From contig NZ_JAVJSQ010000028.1 of the NCBI RefSeq assembly GCF_040219335.1, positions 124,001 through 188,000 of the forward strand: a stretch of DNA of 64,000 nucleotides, in the 5' to 3' direction. The notes beneath the pieces are model-generated. The model was given only the letters and a program-made list of their open reading frames with translations, was not told the origin of the DNA and did not search any database. Made by a program: the position numbers and the translations under genes. This document shows positions 1-8,348 of the stretch, one piece after another. The first letter of the stretch is position 1. Each line of letters starts with the position of its first letter. Source of the stretch: Gimesia sp. (GTDB lineage: Bacteria; Planctomycetota; Planctomycetia; Planctomycetales; Planctomycetaceae).

Positions 1-105
1 CACCGTGTTGACAGCGAAAACGCACAACAGACCACAGACAGCGAAACAGATTTCTCGCGGAGAGCAGGGGAGGGGAATTCGAGTTAACGTGGGCAACAAT
101 CGCAT
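1..105 (-). CDS. partial exported protein (N-terminus only)
   Basis: A minus-strand frame opens at an ATG at 105 and stays open to the window edge (35 codons). The first residues are basic and are followed by a hydrophobic Cys/Leu/Val stretch (CFAVCGLLCVFAV), which resembles a signal peptide or first membrane helix. A GAAGG sequence sits about ten bases upstream of the ATG as a possible ribosome binding site. The gene would be divergent from the tripartite transporter operon. Function cannot be judged from so short a piece, and it could be a chance frame. Confidence 0.4.
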   Translation of the reverse strand, partial: MRLLPTLTRIPLPCSPREICFAVCGLLCVFAVNTV

Positions 106-535
106 TCAATTAAAACCTTCAGGCGGGAAAACTCAGACGTTGATCAAACAGATCGCTCCAGATCGAAGGCAAGGAGCACTGCGTCAGCACACGATCAGTC
201 TGAGGGAGGATATAAGTTGGCAGGAATCTCTACATATAGCGTAACCTGCCGAGAGACCATTTTGCAAGATCAGTCCTCGTCAGATCTCCTGCTGACAGGC
301 GATTTTATCTTCTTGAAACCGCCTGTTATATATTGTACTCATCCACACCCTGATGCGTTTCAATATTTTTGGTTCTTAAGTTATTCATGGTAACTTAACG
401 AAACCGGTGATCATGGTCCTGCTGGTCGTTGACAGGCGGTTCTGCTCCCTGCATTCTAGGTTATTCCAGTCCACTGCACCGGCAGTCACTTTTCCTGAAA
501 AAAATAGCCTGAGAAAGCATTCTGGTACTGAACTG
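106..535. other. intergenic region between divergent genes
   Basis: No convincing gene is seen here. A plus-strand frame at 5-244 has a TTG start and low-complexity polar content and was not accepted. The stretch around 310-375 is AT-rich and probably holds promoters for both directions. A candidate promoter for the rightward operon is listed separately. Confidence 0.5.
429..457 (+). promoter_or_regulatory. candidate sigma-70-type promoter for the tct operon
   Basis: A perfect TTGACA (429-434) is followed after 17 bases by CATTCT (452-457), a 3/6 match to the -10 consensus. It lies about 80 bases before the preferred TctC start at 536 and inside the longer reading frame that begins at 407, which supports the internal start. 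The weak -10 makes this tentative. Confidence 0.3.
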
Positions 536-1915
536 ATGAATCTGCGCGCGATCATTAGAGTAAGTGTCCTGTCCAGGTCGATCCTCTGCTGCCTGCTCCT
601 GTTAATGAGTGGATGTGCTGCGGAATCAATTGATGATTATCCCGATCGACCCATCACCGTCATCTGTCCCTGGTCAGTCGGAGGTGCCACCGATCGCACT
701 TCAAGACAACTGGCGGTCTTCCTCGAACAGGAACTCAAAGTTCCCGTCAACGTCATCAATGCCACCGGCGGACGCGGCGTGACCGGACACAGTCGCGGCC
801 TGAATGCCCGTCCCGACGGTTACACGCTGGCCATCATCACCGGCGAACTCAACATGCTGCACTGGCAGGATCTGACTTCGCTGACCTGGCACGATGCAGA
901 ACCCATCATGTCGCTCGTCGATGGGGCAGGGGCCGTGTTCGTCAAACAGGATTCTCAATTCAAAACCATCAAGGAACTCCGCGACTTTGTGGAACAGAAT
1001 CCCGGCAAGCTGACGGCAACCGGAACCGCAGCCGGGGGGATCTGGCATCTGGCACTGGCCGGCTGGCTCGACTTCTGTGGACTCAACGCCAGCGATATCA
1101 AATGGATTCCCATGAACGGTGCCGGCCCTTCATTGCAGGAACTGGCCAGTGGCGGTGTGGACCTCGTCTGCTGCAGCCTGCCTGAAGCCAAGACCTTATA
1201 TGAGTCCGGTCAGGTCCGCTGCCTGGGAGTCATGGCCGAAGAGCCACTGGCGGAATTTCCGGATGTTCCCACCTTCGCCTCTCAGGGCATGGACTGGAAC
1301 ATCTCCGGCTGGAACGGACTGGCGGTTCCCAAAGGGACGCCCGCACCCATTGTCGAGAAGATCTCCACCGCGGTCAAAAAAATCACCGACGGCGAAATTA
1401 CCGTGCAGGGCAAAACCTTTCCCGAATCAATGCGGGACGCCGGTCTAAGCACCCGCTACCGCGCCAATGACGAATTTGCTGTCTTCCTGGAAGAGAACGA
1501 CGAAACGCTGGGCAAGCTGCTGACCAGCGACGCTTTCAAGAAGATGTCTTCCCGGGGGACGGGGCCACTGGTCTTCCCCGGACTTTTGGCGATTGCCATG
1601 TGCGTCATTCTCGGTTGCCTGGCCGTTCAGAAGAAAGTTCACGCACTGGCCCCTGATGTCTCCAAAGATACCGTCACGTCACAGGGCATCGTCAATACCG
1701 CGCTGGTGCTGCTGGGGATCGTGGCCTATCAATTGTTCGCCGAACAACTGGGCTTCCTGCTGACAGCGGGGGCCATTATGTTCCTGCTGCTCTGGAAACT
1801 GGGGACCCGCTGGTGGATCAGTGCCCTGATCACAGTCTGCCTGATTCCCGGCATCTATACCCTGTTTGCCAACCTGCTTCGCGTTCCGCTTCCACGCGGC
1901 GTCCTGGGCTGGTAA
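536..1915 (+). CDS. fused TctC-TctB, tripartite tricarboxylate transporter lipoprotein
   Basis: The N-terminal part is a TctC-type periplasmic solute-binding protein (family opening YPDRPITVICPWSVGG, residues about 34-335). The C-terminal ~115 residues hold four hydrophobic segments typical of the small TctB membrane subunit. The frame is open from 407, but the ATG at 536 is preferred because it directly precedes a lipoprotein signal with lipobox L-M-S-G-Cys27. TctC and TctB are usually separate genes, so this is a fusion that would tether the binding domain to the permease. TctA follows after 57 bases. The substrate is probably a carboxylate, but the sequence does not say which. Confidence 0.85.
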   Translation: MNLRAIIRVSVLSRSILCCLLLLMSGCAAESIDDYPDRPITVICPWSVGGATDRTSRQLAVFLEQELKVPVNVINATGGRGVTGHSRGLNARPDGYTLAIITGELNMLHWQDLTSLTWHDAEPIMSLVDGAGAVFVKQDSQFKTIKELRDFVEQNPGKLTATGTAAGGIWHLALAGWLDFCGLNASDIKWIPMNGAGPSLQELASGGVDLVCCSLPEAKTLYESGQVRCLGVMAEEPLAEFPDVPTFASQGMDWNISGWNGLAVPKGTPAPIVEKISTAVKKITDGEITVQGKTFPESMRDAGLSTRYRANDEFAVFLEENDETLGKLLTSDAFKKMSSRGTGPLVFPGLLAIAMCVILGCLAVQKKVHALAPDVSKDTVTSQGIVNTALVLLGIVAYQLFAEQLGFLLTAGAIMFLLLWKLGTRWWISALITVCLIPGIYTLFANLLRVPLPRGVLGW

Positions 1916-1972
1916 CGCTGCTACATATCGTATTGAATTCTGTCTCCTTCTCTGGCGCTCTGAAGAAACATC

Positions 1973-3511
1973 ATGGAATCGACATTCATTACCGCGATAC
2001 AGAATATAGCAACTCCCGAAGTCCTGCTGGTGATCTTTCTCTCGGCCGTCTATGGTCTGTTTGTGGGATCCATCCCGGGACTGACGGCGACCATGGCTGT
2101 CGCGCTGCTGATCCCGCTGACGTTCTATCTGGATAACCTCTCCGCCATCGCCGCGATTGTGACGCTTGAAGCCTGCAGCATCTTCGCCGGAGACATACCT
2201 ACCACGCTGGTCCGCATACCGGGGACACCCTCTTCAGCCGCCTATACCGACGATGCCTATGCGCTCACCCGTCGCGGACTGCACGAGACTTCGCTCGGCA
2301 TCTCACTGGTATTCAGCGTGTTCGGTGGCCTCTTCGGGGCACTGGTGTTAATCTTCGCCGCCCCACAACTGGCGAAAATTGCGTTTCAGTTTACCACCTA
2401 TGAATACTTCTGGCTTTACGTGCTCGGCTTAAGCTGTGCCGCCATCGTCTCGACCGGCTCCCGCCTCAAAGGCGCTCTGGCGCTGATGATCGGCCTGATG
2501 TTCGCGACCGTCGGTCTGAGCGAAGTTCACAGCGTGCCTCGCTTCACCTTCGGCTTCGATGAACTCTTTACCGGCATCAACTTCATCCCCGCGATGATCG
2601 GTCTGTTCGGTCTCTCGGAAGTCTTCCGCAATACGCTGACCTCGAAGACCGACGAAGCTGCGGAAAAACTGCAGTCAGCAGTTAAAGAAGACGACGACCA
2701 TTCACTGCTCAGACATTTGAAGCCGGTCTTCGGCGGCGTGCTGCCCCAGTTCTGGAAGCGAAAATTCAGCTGGCTCCGTTCGAGCTGCATTGGCTCTACC
2801 ATCGGCATGATTCCCGGCGCGGGAGCCGACATCGCGGCCTGGATTTCGTACGCGGTCTCCAAGAAGTTCTCGAACACACCCGAGGAGTACGGTAAAGGTT
2901 CCCTTGATGCCGTCGGCGATGCCACCAGTGCGAACAACTCGGCACTCGCCGGCGCCTGGATTCCCGCCCTGGTATTGGGGATCCCCGGCGACTCGGTCAC
3001 TGCGATTGTGATCGGCGTCCTTTTGATGAAGAACATCACCCCCGGTCCGGAGATCTTTCAGAACACCGAACAACTGGTGCTCGTGCATGGCATCTATCTC
3101 ACGTTCATCATCGCCAACCTGTTGCTGATTCCGCTCGGCTTCCTGGCAATTCGCAGCGGTTCACAACTGGTGCGCATCCCTCGCCGCATTCTGATGCCGA
3201 TGATTCTGATGTTCTGCGTCGTCGGTGCCTACTCGATCAACGGAAGTTACTTCGACGTCTGGGTCATGCTCGGCATGGGCATGCTCGGTTTTGTACTTGA
3301 AGTCTTCGATGTTCCCCTCGGTCCGGTCGTGCTCGGAATCATCCTCGGGGGGCAACTGGAACAGTCGTTCGTGCAGAACCTGACTAAGGACGACAGCCTG
3401 CTCTCGTTCTTTAATCGTCCTATCTCCGCGGGGCTGGGACTGTTCTGCATCGCGCTCTGGCTGGTGCCGGTGATCATGCCTCTGATCCGCAAGAAGTCCG
3501 CCACAACCTGA
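1973..3511 (+). CDS. tctA: TctA, large permease subunit of tripartite tricarboxylate transporter
   Basis: This 512-residue polytopic protein has the usual TctA length. It carries the conserved first-repeat motif GSIPGLTATMAVALLIPLTF near residue 26 and a second-repeat glycine/proline-rich motif (STIGMIPGAGADIAAWISYA) near residue 275. It is the ion-driven permease of the TTT family and works with the fused TctC-TctB encoded just upstream, so the two genes form a complete transporter. It ends four bases before the stop of the convergent glycosyltransferase gene. The transported acid is unknown. Confidence 0.9.
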   Translation: MESTFITAIQNIATPEVLLVIFLSAVYGLFVGSIPGLTATMAVALLIPLTFYLDNLSAIAAIVTLEACSIFAGDIPTTLVRIPGTPSSAAYTDDAYALTRRGLHETSLGISLVFSVFGGLFGALVLIFAAPQLAKIAFQFTTYEYFWLYVLGLSCAAIVSTGSRLKGALALMIGLMFATVGLSEVHSVPRFTFGFDELFTGINFIPAMIGLFGLSEVFRNTLTSKTDEAAEKLQSAVKEDDDHSLLRHLKPVFGGVLPQFWKRKFSWLRSSCIGSTIGMIPGAGADIAAWISYAVSKKFSNTPEEYGKGSLDAVGDATSANNSALAGAWIPALVLGIPGDSVTAIVIGVLLMKNITPGPEIFQNTEQLVLVHGIYLTFIIANLLLIPLGFLAIRSGSQLVRIPRRILMPMILMFCVVGAYSINGSYFDVWVMLGMGMLGFVLEVFDVPLGPVVLGIILGGQLEQSFVQNLTKDDSLLSFFNRPISAGLGLFCIALWLVPVIMPLIRKKSATT

Positions 3512-3515
3512 AGTC

Positions 3516-5009
3516 TCATTCACCCGATTCAGCAGGCAGGGGTTTCAGCAGTTGACCTGCCCGCGCGAGTCCCAGGCCGATAAACGCGAACGTCGGCAGC
3601 AGCAGCGGCATCAGGAAGCGTTCCCCGGCAGCGATCGGCAGATACCAGGCGAACGCCAGCCAGAACAACACGAGCCAGACCAGATATAATCGCCGCGCCG
3701 GTCCGGACTCCGTCAGCAGTCCCGTCAGTAGAAACGGAAGCAGCAGCACGCCAAAGAACAGTCGTCCCTCATGGAAAGGGAAGGGACCCAGGCTGCGGAG
3801 AAAAATAAAAACCTGCCATGCCAACCCTTTGACCTCCCGCTTGATCATCTGCGCGAGGGAATGCGTCTGCCAGTAGCGACGGACCGCATTCCCCAGCGAT
3901 CCCCGTTCCTCGATCAACGCATGTGGTTCCGTGAACTCATCTTCAAAGAGCAGATACGAATTCGCATTGAATGTTGGGCTGCCATACACCCGCGCATTGC
4001 GAACCAGCAGGGGGGCCGCGATCACAATAAAGCTTCCCACTACCAGTGCCAGGCTGAGTAGCGCCTGTTTCCAGGAGAGGCGACCTGCTTGTGGCTCCGT
4101 TTCCGATTCAGTCGTCTCCACTTTGAAGCGGGCAGGGAAACACCGTCGCCAGTCGACCGCATACGAAAGTTGCCAGCAGAGCACTCCCAACAGCAGCAGC
4201 AGTGCCGTCCCCTTGGTCAACCAGGCCAGACCCAGTAGCAGACCGATGCCGAGCCAGAGAAACCGTGGACGCGTTTCAGAGGTGCTTTCAGCGGGGACGC
4301 GTAACAGAACCAGCCACAAGCCAGCGACAATCAGCAGCAGCAGTGCTTCACAGACCACCTGACCTGTCAGTCGACACCAGGCTGCATTGACGGCCAGTAG
4401 AAGTCCCGTCAGTCCTCCCACCAGGTTTCCATAGCGTCGTGAGATTCCAAAAGCGAACAGTAATAAAGCCGCCAGCCCCAGCATCGCCGACAGACGTTTT
4501 CCCGCTTCATAGTCGGGCAGGTACGAGAGGATGGCAACATAGAGCGGGTGCTGATTCGCTTCGGTATACTCACCCGCAAACAGTTGCTGCAGTAATACAG
4601 AAGGACCGCCCGCTCCCTGCACATCCCGGGCCTGGGTCAGAAACGCCGCCTGATCATTGCCTTCCGGCAGCGGTTGGTCAGGCAGCAGATTCAGCATGAT
4701 GACAAAATAGACAATCAGCGAAAACGAAAGCAGCAGACTGCCGCTCCAGTGATCCAACTGTTGCCAGGGCGCAGACAGGCGTTTCAGGAATCTCCCGAGG
4801 ACGGGCAGAACTGCTTCCCAGAAATAATTCGTAGCCAGGCAACCGGCGGTCCCCATCACGACCGCCAGCATGCAACAGGCAGCGGCAATTGTGGAAAGCG
4901 AGAAACTCGCCACCAGCATCGTTCCCTTGATTTCCACAATCTCCCAGAGTGCCAGGCCGGCGGCACAGGCAACGACACCCGAGATGATGCGTGGCAGAAC
5001 CGTGTTCAT
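3516..5009 (-). CDS. GT39/ArnT-like membrane glycosyltransferase
   Basis: A 497-residue integral membrane protein with about ten or more hydrophobic segments. The first large loop contains an acidic motif (PLPEGNDQAAFLTQARD) followed by QHPLYVAILSYLP. This matches the layout of lipid-linked-sugar glycosyltransferases of the PMT/ArnT (GT39, GT-C fold) superfamily, where a loop Asp is catalytic. It probably moves a sugar from a polyprenyl-phosphate donor onto a protein or lipid on the outer face of the cytoplasmic membrane. It stands alone, convergent with tctA and divergent from lgt. Acceptor and donor are not deducible. Confidence 0.6.
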   Translation of the reverse strand: MNTVLPRIISGVVACAAGLALWEIVEIKGTMLVASFSLSTIAAACCMLAVVMGTAGCLATNYFWEAVLPVLGRFLKRLSAPWQQLDHWSGSLLLSFSLIVYFVIMLNLLPDQPLPEGNDQAAFLTQARDVQGAGGPSVLLQQLFAGEYTEANQHPLYVAILSYLPDYEAGKRLSAMLGLAALLLFAFGISRRYGNLVGGLTGLLLAVNAAWCRLTGQVVCEALLLLIVAGLWLVLLRVPAESTSETRPRFLWLGIGLLLGLAWLTKGTALLLLLGVLCWQLSYAVDWRRCFPARFKVETTESETEPQAGRLSWKQALLSLALVVGSFIVIAAPLLVRNARVYGSPTFNANSYLLFEDEFTEPHALIEERGSLGNAVRRYWQTHSLAQMIKREVKGLAWQVFIFLRSLGPFPFHEGRLFFGVLLLPFLLTGLLTESGPARRLYLVWLVLFWLAFAWYLPIAAGERFLMPLLLPTFAFIGLGLARAGQLLKPLPAESGE

Positions 5010-5201
5010 TGTCTGATTCAGCTTTCAGCAGGAGAGGTCAGAATGGGGTGATCAGGCGTCATCACCGCAGGAAACATCAATTCGGACTAGGCTTAACTGG
5101 CAGAATGGTCTATCTTTCGGTCTGATTATGATAGCAGATTAACCGTGTTCTGAAATCACAGAATTGAATCGCAGATCCCCCCATTTTGGAATTTGGGAAA
5201 T

Positions 5202-6077
5202 ATGAGTCACGTATATCCAACGCTTGCCTATCTCCAGTGGGACATTAACCGTGTGCTGTTTGAAGTCGGTCCGATCAAGATCCGTTATTACGGGCTCTTC
5301 TTCACCGCCGGGTTTATCTGTGGTTACCTGCTGCTTCGCTGGATCTTTCGTACCGAAAAACGCAACCTGGACGATGTTGAATCGCTGCTGATTTACATGG
5401 TGCTGGGAACGATTATCGGTGCCCGTCTCGGTCACTGTCTGTTCTATCATCCCATGGAGTATCTCAGCGATCCGATCCGCTTACTTCAGATCTGGAATGG
5501 AGGGCTGGCCAGTCACGGTGCCGCCGTCGGGATTACCCTCTCGGCCTGGCTCTACTCACGCAAACACCGCGATCAACCGCTGCTCTGGTTGCTGGATCGA
5601 CTTGCCATCCCCGTTGCGCTGGCCGGCTTTTTTATCCGCATCGGTAACTTCTTTAACTCGGAAATTCTCGGGCGGGCCAGCGATGTTCCCTGGGCTGTGG
5701 TCTTCAGAGATGGGCTCGGACTCAGTCCCGAAGAGAAGCTGATTCCCCGTCATCCGGTGATGCTTTACGAATCTCTGTGTTACGGCTTCATCTTTGTTCT
5801 GCTGCTGCTCGTTTACCGGAAGTACAAGGAACGCACGCCTCGCGGACTGTTGATCGGACTCTTCTTCATCACCGTCTTCACCGCCCGTTTTGTGCTGGAG
5901 TTCTTCAAGCTCCGTCAGGCAGCATTCGCGGAAAATCTCCCCCTCAGTGTGGGGCAGATGCTGAGTATTCCACTCGTGATTGCCGGCATCTTATTCCTGC
6001 TTTATCGCAGGCCAGCACCCCCTCTGGAAGAAGAAATCGCCCTGCAGACGCCGCGAGAACCGGCCGCGAAGGCATAA
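5202..6077 (+). CDS. lgt: prolipoprotein diacylglyceryl transferase Lgt
   Basis: Lgt transfers diacylglycerol from phosphatidylglycerol to the lipobox cysteine of prolipoproteins in the cytoplasmic membrane. The sequence has the family signature RIGNFFNSEILGR, the upstream LASHGAAVG motif and the downstream RHPVMLYES motif, with about seven membrane segments and a typical length (291 residues). ATG 5202 with GGGA just upstream is preferred over the in-frame TTG at 5193. The product would process the lipoproteins predicted elsewhere in the window. It is monocistronic by spacing. Confidence 0.95.
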   Translation: MSHVYPTLAYLQWDINRVLFEVGPIKIRYYGLFFTAGFICGYLLLRWIFRTEKRNLDDVESLLIYMVLGTIIGARLGHCLFYHPMEYLSDPIRLLQIWNGGLASHGAAVGITLSAWLYSRKHRDQPLLWLLDRLAIPVALAGFFIRIGNFFNSEILGRASDVPWAVVFRDGLGLSPEEKLIPRHPVMLYESLCYGFIFVLLLLVYRKYKERTPRGLLIGLFFITVFTARFVLEFFKLRQAAFAENLPLSVGQMLSIPLVIAGILFLLYRRPAPPLEEEIALQTPREPAAKA

Positions 6078-6260
6078 AAACAGCGAATGTGGATGTATCT
6101 GTCCTGTTAGAAAAGTGTACACAGAACGTCTATAAATACACTCGCAGGCTGAAAATATGTGGCCTTTTGTCTATTTTGCGGGATCGTATTGCCTTAAATC
6201 AGAGATCCTTGTAAAGTCCGCGTGCCAAATACTCAGATTTTACTACTGATGACCAGAGCG

Positions 6261-6292
6261 GAATTCACATTTTGAATTCAGCCGTTTTTTTT
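6261..6292 (+). terminator. possible weak terminator after lgt
   Basis: Two GAATTC copies (6261-6266 and 6273-6278) can pair across a six-base spacer and are followed by a run of eight T at 6285-6292. The stem is short and AT-rich, so this is a weak candidate. It lies in the 309-base gap between lgt and the sigma factor gene, which otherwise holds only the -10-like site listed next. Confidence 0.25.
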
Positions 6293-6316
6293 CAACACGA
6301 ATGTGGGACATCGGTG

Positions 6317-6322
6317 TATAAT
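6317..6322 (+). promoter_or_regulatory. candidate -10 element upstream of sigma factor gene
   Basis: A perfect TATAAT, preceded directly by TG, lies 65 bases before the sigma factor start. No good -35 box is present at 16-18 bases, only TTCAAC further upstream, so it may depend on the TG or on another sigma factor. Confidence 0.35.
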
Positions 6323-6386
6323 GAGTTGCAGGCTTTAACTCGCTTGCTGCCAGTACGGCAGTGTTCAAAATGAATCGAGGCGATTT

Positions 6387-6974
6387 GTGGCTCTCACGGA
6401 TATTGATAAAAATTTGCTCAAACGCTGCTTAGCAGAAGAGCCGGGTGCCTGGAAAGACTTCGTAGACCGGTTTATCGGCCTGTTTACACACGTCATCCAC
6501 CACACCGCTCACGCCCGCAGTATTCGTGTGACCGACAACGACATTGACGATCTCTTGTCCGAAGTCTTTCTGGTTCTGCTGGCCAATGACTACCGTGTGC
6601 TCCGCAACTTCCGTGGACAGAGTTCTCTGGCCACTTATCTGACCGTGGTTTCCCGTCGCGTGATTGTAAAAAAAATGGTCGAGCGACGGATGGCTGAAGC
6701 TCTGGGGCATGTCTCTACCTCTTCGCGCATCGAACGTGTCTCCGACGAACAGACCCGTCAACAGCAGGCCCTTGAGGATCAGGAAGAGATCCAGAACATG
6801 ATTCGCCAGTTGCCTCCGGCAGACGCTCAGATTGTGGAGCAATATCACCTGCAGGGAAAGTCTTACCAGCAGATCAGCAGTGATCTGGACATCCCGGAAA
6901 ATTCGATCGGCCCCACACTCACTCGGGCACGCAATCGCATGCGGGAAAATAAATCCCGGACACGCACGCTCTAA
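6387..6974 (+). CDS. short RNA polymerase sigma-70 family factor (ECF-like)
   Basis: A 195-residue protein with a region 2 domain (about 20-95, including DIDDLLSEVFLVLL and LATYLTVVSRRVIVKKM) and a region 4 helix-turn-helix (about 130-185, QLPPADAQIVEQYHLQGKSY then ENSIGPTLTRARNRMRE). It lacks regions 1.1 and 3, as ECF sigma factors do. The GTG at 6387 is chosen because GAGG sits seven bases upstream and the family's N-terminus starts there. No anti-sigma gene is adjacent. From memory, closely similar factors occur widely in planctomycetes; the regulon is unknown. Confidence 0.85.
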   Translation: MALTDIDKNLLKRCLAEEPGAWKDFVDRFIGLFTHVIHHTAHARSIRVTDNDIDDLLSEVFLVLLANDYRVLRNFRGQSSLATYLTVVSRRVIVKKMVERRMAEALGHVSTSSRIERVSDEQTRQQQALEDQEEIQNMIRQLPPADAQIVEQYHLQGKSYQQISSDLDIPENSIGPTLTRARNRMRENKSRTRTL

Positions 6975-7047
6975 TTCATAATAGAGTTCACCTCCTTCTT
7001 ACTCAGTCTGATGCTCACGTTACGCGCCGACAGTTTCTATTGCTGGT

Positions 7048-8028
7048 TCAATTACTGAAGCTCCGTCCCGATCCCTGGCCCTGTCCGAATCCCGGAGGAG
7101 GACCACCAAAGGGGGGCGGACCAAAGCCACGTCGTCCACTGGGACCACGCTGTCCCGGTCCGGGGCCGCGTCGCATAAAACTCGGATCCGGCGTCCCGCG
7201 CCACAGACGGGGGATATAGGGGAAATCTTCGGTGATGTAGTAGTGATAGATCCCTTCCGGGTATTCGGGGGTCACACCCACGCGTCCGTTGCATTCATCC
7301 AGGGCACCCGCATCCGCGACATATTCATAGTCAGCCACAAAGGTCCCGTCATACCTGCCGCGCGGGCCACCCGGTCGATTCCCTTGCTTGATTCGATAGC
7401 TCGATTTCATTTTGCGAACCGCGCTCGTGGCATCGTTCGCATCGCTATAGCCAAACTGGGCATAAATTGGAAAGCCATCTGCGGCCACACCGATCAGCGT
7501 GACTTCACCTGTTTTCCCCTGCTTCTGAATCAGTCCCGTCGGCAGACCATGATAGTGATAGCTGCCGGTCGGCTGGACATGGGCATTGCTCTGATCCAAT
7601 CCGAGATTGATCTTTCCCGACTTGGCTTCATAGTTCCAGCCTGAACTGCGGTTCCGATTCCAGAACTCCGCGGTCGCTGCATCGAAGACCACACCATTGC
7701 TGGCGACTCCAAACGGGGAATGCGATACGGGCGTGGGGTTGCGGGTCGCCTTTGGTTCCATGGTTACACGGAATTCATACTGCTGCGGTCGAATCGTATT
7801 CGGATTGTTCCGATTCGGAAACCGGCCCGGCTGGTGATCGGGAATCCCGTTGGAATAGATGTAGCGGTAGTTCCCCTTGATGACCACCTTGACCTGATTC
7901 GTCGCACTGGTATTCGAGGATCCGAAACCCGCGGGTCCGAACCCGGGAGGTGGATATCCAAACAGGGGGAGGGGGGCGGCACATCCGAGCGTCGCGAAAC
8001 AGCAGAGCGTAAGCAGTCGCATATTCAA
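7048..8028 (-). CDS. exported YHYH-domain protein
   Basis: A 326-residue protein with an N-terminal signal (hydrophobic core to residue ~17 with a Cys at 16, so possibly a lipoprotein). The YHYH domain carries its name-giving motif at residues 157-160 (GSYHYHGLPTGL) and a second aromatic motif IYHYYITEDFPYIP. The last ~60 residues are low-complexity Gly/Pro/Arg-rich. The function of YHYH domains is not established. The His clusters could bind metal, which is inference. It is divergent from the hydrolase gene at 8349. Confidence 0.75.
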   Translation of the reverse strand: MNMRLLTLCCFATLGCAAPLPLFGYPPPGFGPAGFGSSNTSATNQVKVVIKGNYRYIYSNGIPDHQPGRFPNRNNPNTIRPQQYEFRVTMEPKATRNPTPVSHSPFGVASNGVVFDAATAEFWNRNRSSGWNYEAKSGKINLGLDQSNAHVQPTGSYHYHGLPTGLIQKQGKTGEVTLIGVAADGFPIYAQFGYSDANDATSAVRKMKSSYRIKQGNRPGGPRGRYDGTFVADYEYVADAGALDECNGRVGVTPEYPEGIYHYYITEDFPYIPRLWRGTPDPSFMRRGPGPGQRGPSGRRGFGPPPFGGPPPGFGQGQGSGRSFSN

Positions 8029-8211
8029 GGGGTTACCTCATTTTCACCAGGCCCGATTCGTCGCCAGAAAAATTCACGGATTCTTCTCACCTGTTTGAAT
8101 AACGGGCTGAGCACCGTGGAATCCACTGGCTTTGATCTGTTTTTTGTCAAAATGAAACCAGGTGTCGCCTCTCCGAAAATACGTTCACAAGGCTCTCGGA
8201 CAGGCGTTCTG

Positions 8212-8240
8212 TTGACAGTCCACCCTGCGCTCACAAGAAT
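8212..8240 (+). promoter_or_regulatory. candidate promoter of exported hydrolase gene
   Basis: A perfect TTGACA (8212-8217) is followed after 17 bases by AAGAAT (8235-8240, 4/6 match to TATAAT). It lies about 110 bases before the hydrolase start. It sits in the 320-base divergent gap 8029-8348, in which no further gene or hairpin was recognised. Confidence 0.4.
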
Positions 8241-8348
8241 CAACGTAGTAGTCAGCAGTCGCCGTCATAAACGACTGGCGCTGATTTCGCTTCAATCAAG
8301 GAATGATATGTCCCATTGATTCTCCGGAATCTGGAAATGGATTGACCG

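Noticed and set aside
5-244. 79-codon plus-strand frame
   Set aside because: TTG start, polar low-information content, and overlap with a better signal-peptide frame on the other strand.
407-535. upstream part of the TctC-TctB reading frame
   Set aside because: The 43 extra residues precede a clear lipoprotein signal that must be N-terminal, and the segment contains the candidate promoter.
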